Shown here piece after piece: positions 63,591 through 64,000 of a DNA stretch of 64,000 nucleotides (position 1 is its first letter; every line of letters begins with the position of its first letter). The position numbers were made by a program, and so were the translations under genes. Source of the stretch: Halalkalibacter suaedae (GTDB lineage: Bacteria; Bacillota; Bacilli; Bacillales; Bacillaceae_D); assembly GCF_017939705.1 (NCBI RefSeq), contig NZ_JAGKSQ010000002.1:620001-684000 (forward strand), read 5' to 3'. Under the pieces are notes generated by a model. That model ran no database searches and was not told the origin of the DNA. It worked only from the letters and a program-made list of their open reading frames with translations.

Positions 63591-63815
63591 TTAATTTCTT
63601 AACCGTTTAGTTGCGATATTAATAGAAAATGAAATAATGACTTTGGTTAGATAGTAAAATAAGATGATAAATAACAAAACCATTAAAGAAGAAAGAAAGA
63701 TATGATCTAAATCAATTGTCAAACCTAAAACGTCTCTCCCTAGATATCGAGCAAAAATAACTGATATTAGCAATGCAATTAAATCATCGTATTTCGTCGC
63801 TTTTTTCAAAACCAC
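63591..63815 (-). CDS. Small membrane protein, unknown
   Basis: A 74-residue protein starting at GTG after GGGGGTGAG. Two hydrophobic helices (LIALLISVIFARYLG and FLSSLMVLLFIILFYYLTKVIIS) and a basic tail KRLRN. The family is not recognised. Confidence 0.6.
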   Translation of the reverse strand: MVLKKATKYDDLIALLISVIFARYLGRDVLGLTIDLDHIFLSSLMVLLFIILFYYLTKVIISFSINIATKRLRN

Positions 63816-63917
63816 AGTCTCACCCCCGAATCTATTTTTTTAGAAAACCCTTAAATATTCATGTTTCAACAAAAGATAACTAGTGTGTGGACACCGCTCC
63901 GGAAATACTTTTTATAC

Positions 63918-64000
63918 TTACTCCACAATAGGAATCATTTTATCAGAATCAACAGGAAGGTCATTAACGCTATAAAATAAACGAGAGTTATCAGTTATTC
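63918..64000 (-). CDS. C-terminal end of an unidentified protein (partial)
   Basis: The last 26 codons of a minus-strand frame that enters from the window edge: NSRLFYSVNDLPVDSDKMIP then IVE and a stop at 63920-63918. Too short to identify. It is called only because the frame is open to the edge and of ordinary composition. Confidence 0.4.
   Translation of the reverse strand, partial: ITDNSRLFYSVNDLPVDSDKMIPIVE

Overview
The window comes from the chromosome of a low-GC, endospore-forming member of the Bacillaceae. Evidence for this is strong AGGAGG-type ribosome binding sites, frequent TTG/GTG starts, two YjcZ-type sporulation miniproteins, a spore-coat transglutaminase (Tgl), a DUF3231 protein, a Bce-type peptide-resistance module, a Zur box and CcpA cre sites. 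The many plant-polysaccharide genes and the type of interspersed repeat would fit an alkaliphilic or halotolerant lineage such as Halalkalibacter/Alkalihalobacillus, but that placement is inference. No rRNA, tRNA, prophage, CRISPR array or complete transposase gene was seen.

Layout. 1-9.4 kb is housekeeping: a partial YcxB-like membrane protein, DUF1540, GNAT, NUDIX, a Zur-box-controlled CobW-type GTPase divergent from a flavoprotein, glutamate dehydrogenase (gdhA) and a GltC-like LysR regulator. 9.5-20.5 kb holds Bacillus-type proteins of mostly unknown function, a membrane GGDEF protein, a metallophosphoesterase, an SRPBCC protein and a second GNAT. 20.8-25.4 kb is a complete Bce-type module (regulator, intramembrane-sensing kinase, ABC ATPase, 10-TM permease). 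25.7-32.5 kb carries a Cache-GGDEF cyclase, DUF3231, an MEDS/PAS histidine kinase and an unusual APH-plus-protein-kinase fusion. 32.7-35.4 kb has a subtilase without signal peptide and a secreted nSMase-like enzyme with a lectin-like tail.

35.8-61.7 kb is mainly a plant-glycan utilisation region interrupted by sporulation genes. It has AraC/MelA (GH4) divergently arranged, GH43 with a carbohydrate-binding tail, AraC then SBP-permease-permease-GH4 then AraC-GH27 then an alditol-oxidase-like flavoenzyme, a BCCT transporter, and an operon of an esterase and a pectin methylesterase fused to a rhamnogalacturonan acetylesterase (broken by one frameshift). Cre-like sites next to several of these units suggest carbon catabolite control. 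Together they would import and trim alpha-galactosides and pectin side chains. 62-64 kb ends with a TspO-like protein, a nucleotidyltransferase-like protein and fragments.

The most unusual content is non-coding: an exact 82-bp higher-order tandem repeat built of four ~20.5-bp units (45.7-46.4 kb), with two satellite clusters elsewhere; a family of ~245-bp terminally inverted repeats, mostly lying between convergent genes where they look like two-way terminators; a 173-bp MITE-like element inserted in one of them with a target duplication; and an unannotated decayed copy of the alditol oxidase 5' end.
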